DNA of 64,000 nt from Pontixanthobacter aquaemixtae (lineage in GTDB: Bacteria > Pseudomonadota > Alphaproteobacteria > Sphingomonadales > Sphingomonadaceae). The DNA lies in contig NZ_WTYX01000001.1 of assembly GCF_009827395.1 (NCBI RefSeq), positions 933,712 through 997,711 on the forward strand. The letters run 5' to 3'. Under the pieces are notes generated by a model. It saw only the letters and a program-made list of their open reading frames with translations, searched no databases and was not told where the DNA came from. Shown here piece after piece: positions 62,510 to 64,000 of the stretch. A program made the translations under genes and the position numbers. Within the stretch, counting starts at the first letter, position 1. Every line of letters begins with the position of its first letter.

Positions 62510-63688
62510 TCAGCCTGACTGCGCAGGAATTCTGACCGTCACAGTTGTGCCTTGGCCAAGCTCGCTGGCAATGTCGAGACGTCCACGGTGACGCTCCACA
62601 ATGTGTTTCACAATCGCCAGCCCGAGCCCTGTCCCCCCGGAGGCACGGCTGCGCCCGGGATCGGTACGGTAGAATCGGCGAGTGAGGTGGGGGATCTGTT
62701 CCGGGTCAATTCCTTCACCCGAATCGGTAACCTGCAACTTGGCTTCATCATTCTCTGTCAGCGAAAGAGAGACTCGCACTTCGCTGTCTGCGTGTCCGTA
62801 TTTTAGGGCGTTATCGACCAAGTTGCGAGTGAGCTGTTCCAGCTGCCGGGCATCGCCGTTGACGAAAATTTTGTCCTGCAGATCCAGCGCCAGTCGATCT
62901 TTCCGGTTCAATCCCGCAGCATCGCTCGAAGAGTTGCGGACGAGCTGGGTGAGAGCAATCGATTCCGCCGGCTTGTCATGCTTCTCGGCCTCGATACGCG
63001 ACAGCGACATCAAATCGCTTACCAAGCTCTGTAACCGCGTGCCTTCGGCGAGAATAGTGTCGAGAAACTTCTGCTTGGTTTGAGGCGGAAGTGCGTCGCC
63101 TTCGTCACGAATCGTTTCGACATAGCCAAGTATCGAGGCGAGCGGTGTACGCAACTCATGGCTGGCATTTGCTACGAAATCGGTGTGCGAACGGGCGACA
63201 TCGACTTCTGCGGTCTTGTTGAGCAATTCAACCACGGAAATGCCATTGCCGACAATCCGGCGATTGATCCGCCACACGTCCTTGCGGCGTGTCAGCCCCT
63301 GGATCTGTGCGCTTCCGCTCTTGTTTGATTCGAGCAAGCGGATGGCTTTTGGGTGGCGCATCGCCACGCGCATATCCTGCCCGATAATATGTTTACCGAG
63401 CAGTTTTCGTGCCGCGCGGTTTGCAACACTTATCCGGCTGCCCTCCATCATTATGATAGGCGTTCCTGAAAATTCGACCAGCTCAGACATATTGTCGCTG
63501 CTAAACGGGTCTTCCTCGCTCACTGGCTCTTCCGGTGGAGGGGCCGCGCCGACAAGGTACAAGGTCCCGATCCAGACGAGCAGCACGGCAAGAATCCACC
63601 AAAGGCTAAGCCCGTTCGCGAACAGAGCAATCGCTGTCGCTAGTGCCAACAGCAGGCCCGGCCAGAAGGAGTTTCCGTTTCGGATCAT
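62510..63688 (-). CDS. phoR: Phosphate regulon sensor histidine kinase PhoR
   Basis: 392 aa. Two N-terminal TM helices (about 10-48) with no periplasmic domain, a PAS-like domain (about 68-165), the H-box FVANASHELRTPLASILGYVE with H177, then N-box NLVDNALKYG, DSGEGIDPE and GGTGLGLAIVKHIVERH. Phosphorylates PhoB under phosphate limitation. It precedes the pst operon on the same strand but is separated by the Pho box promoter. Only a GGAG directly before the ATG is seen as ribosome site. Confidence 0.94.
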   Translation of the reverse strand: MIRNGNSFWPGLLLALATAIALFANGLSLWWILAVLLVWIGTLYLVGAAPPPEEPVSEEDPFSSDNMSELVEFSGTPIIMMEGSRISVANRAARKLLGKHIIGQDMRVAMRHPKAIRLLESNKSGSAQIQGLTRRKDVWRINRRIVGNGISVVELLNKTAEVDVARSHTDFVANASHELRTPLASILGYVETIRDEGDALPPQTKQKFLDTILAEGTRLQSLVSDLMSLSRIEAEKHDKPAESIALTQLVRNSSSDAAGLNRKDRLALDLQDKIFVNGDARQLEQLTRNLVDNALKYGHADSEVRVSLSLTENDEAKLQVTDSGEGIDPEQIPHLTRRFYRTDPGRSRASGGTGLGLAIVKHIVERHRGRLDIASELGQGTTVTVRIPAQSG

Positions 63689-63795
63689 CTCCGCTGCCCG
63701 TAGCGATAGCTGCGGCGCTATGCCACCAGTTTTGCCGGAATGTCGCCAAACAGGATGAAAGAGGGGCGGCCCCTATGAATGAAGCCGAAAATTGC

Positions 63796-63870
63796 TGGTG
63801 ACCCCTACGGGAATCGAACCCGTGTTTCAGCCGTGAAAGGGCCGCGTCCTAACCGCTAGACGAAGGGGCC
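63796..63870 (-). tRNA. tRNA-Glu (TTC), copy 1
   Basis: 75 nt. Acceptor GGCCCCT/AGGGGTC, anticodon loop CTTTCAC (TTC), T-loop GTTCGATTC, encoded CCA. Identical in sequence to the copy at 63924-63998. Confidence 0.96.
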
Positions 63871-63923
63871 ATCCGTGGTGAGCGGCGTTCAGTTTTGCCA
63901 CTCAGGATGCAAAAAGCCATCAC

Positions 63924-63998
63924 TGGTGACCCCTACGGGAATCGAACCCGTGTTTCAGCCGTGAAAGGGCCGCGTCCTAACCGCTAGACGAAGGGGCC
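63924..63998 (-). tRNA. tRNA-Glu (TTC), copy 2
   Basis: 75 nt, identical to copy 1, 53 nt upstream of it on the minus strand; the pair is probably one transcript. The window ends two bases after its 5' end, so further copies cannot be excluded. Confidence 0.95.
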
Positions 63999-64000
63999 AT

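Noticed and set aside
63796..63998. Duplicate tRNA-Glu as flanks of an integrated element
   Set aside because: Only 53 bp lie between the copies; there is no integrase or foreign gene.

Overview
The window is a 64-kb stretch of alphaproteobacterial chromosome with about 60 protein genes, packed closely and mostly single-copy housekeeping. Gene content and order point to Sphingomonadales, most likely Erythrobacteraceae: addA-trxA, argJ beside secA, sdhE-mfd, a long coiled-coil ZapA followed by 6S RNA and 5-formyl-THF cyclo-ligase, tkt-gap-pgk, class I aldolase, the PrsK/PrsR pair, and pstCAB-phoU-phoB. This placement rests on gene families and synteny and was not tested by a database search. 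There is no integrase, transposase, phage gene or CRISPR array. No stretch longer than about 300 bases lacks a gene.

Layout: 1-6.5 kb carries the 3' part of addA, trxA, then (minus) argJ and an inositol-monophosphatase-family gene, then a TonB-domain protein and a small exported protein just before secA. 6.6-12.2 kb holds secA, a PilZ protein, tRNA-Asn, nadK and a c-di-GMP phosphodiesterase. 12.2-21.5 kb is DNA repair and metabolism: mfd, sdhE, recG, a low-molecular-weight phosphatase, a DUF885 metallopeptidase and thyA. 21.6-25.2 kb is a branched-chain 2-oxoacid dehydrogenase operon (E1 alpha, E1 beta, E2; no E3). 25.2-28 kb contains tRNA-Asp, a DUF2842 gene, 5-FCL, a 6S RNA candidate, zapA and a small coiled-coil gene.

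28-38.4 kb is central carbon metabolism (tkt, gap, pgk, a putative 2OG-Fe(II) oxygenase, class I fba), then thiE, a YdcF-like gene, an M23 peptidase, efp, a second inositol-monophosphatase-family gene and unknowns. 38.4-45.7 kb has tRNA-Leu, an SLC13 transporter, an M20 amidohydrolase, and isocitrate lyase with a 57-residue downstream gene, facing a divergent XRE/ScfR-type regulator. 45.8-52.9 kb has a small membrane protein behind a sigma-EcfG-like promoter, then a sugar transferase, PrsK, PrsR and a TPR lipoprotein: the regulatory part of an exosortase/PEP-CTERM exopolysaccharide system without the exosortase. 52.9-57.4 kb carries two membrane-protein genes, panB and an NSS transporter. 57.5-63.7 kb is the phosphate regulon (phoR, Pho box, pstC-pstA-pstB-phoU-phoB; no pstS). 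The window ends in two identical tRNA-Glu genes.

I found no convincing undescribed system. The best leads are the 57-aa gene after aceA, the paired TTACAA dyads between aceA and its neighbour regulator, the EcfG-type promoter, the palindrome-rich leader before the exosortase-type regulatory genes, the small exported protein directly upstream of secA, and several start codons placed about where transcription should begin (leaderless candidates).
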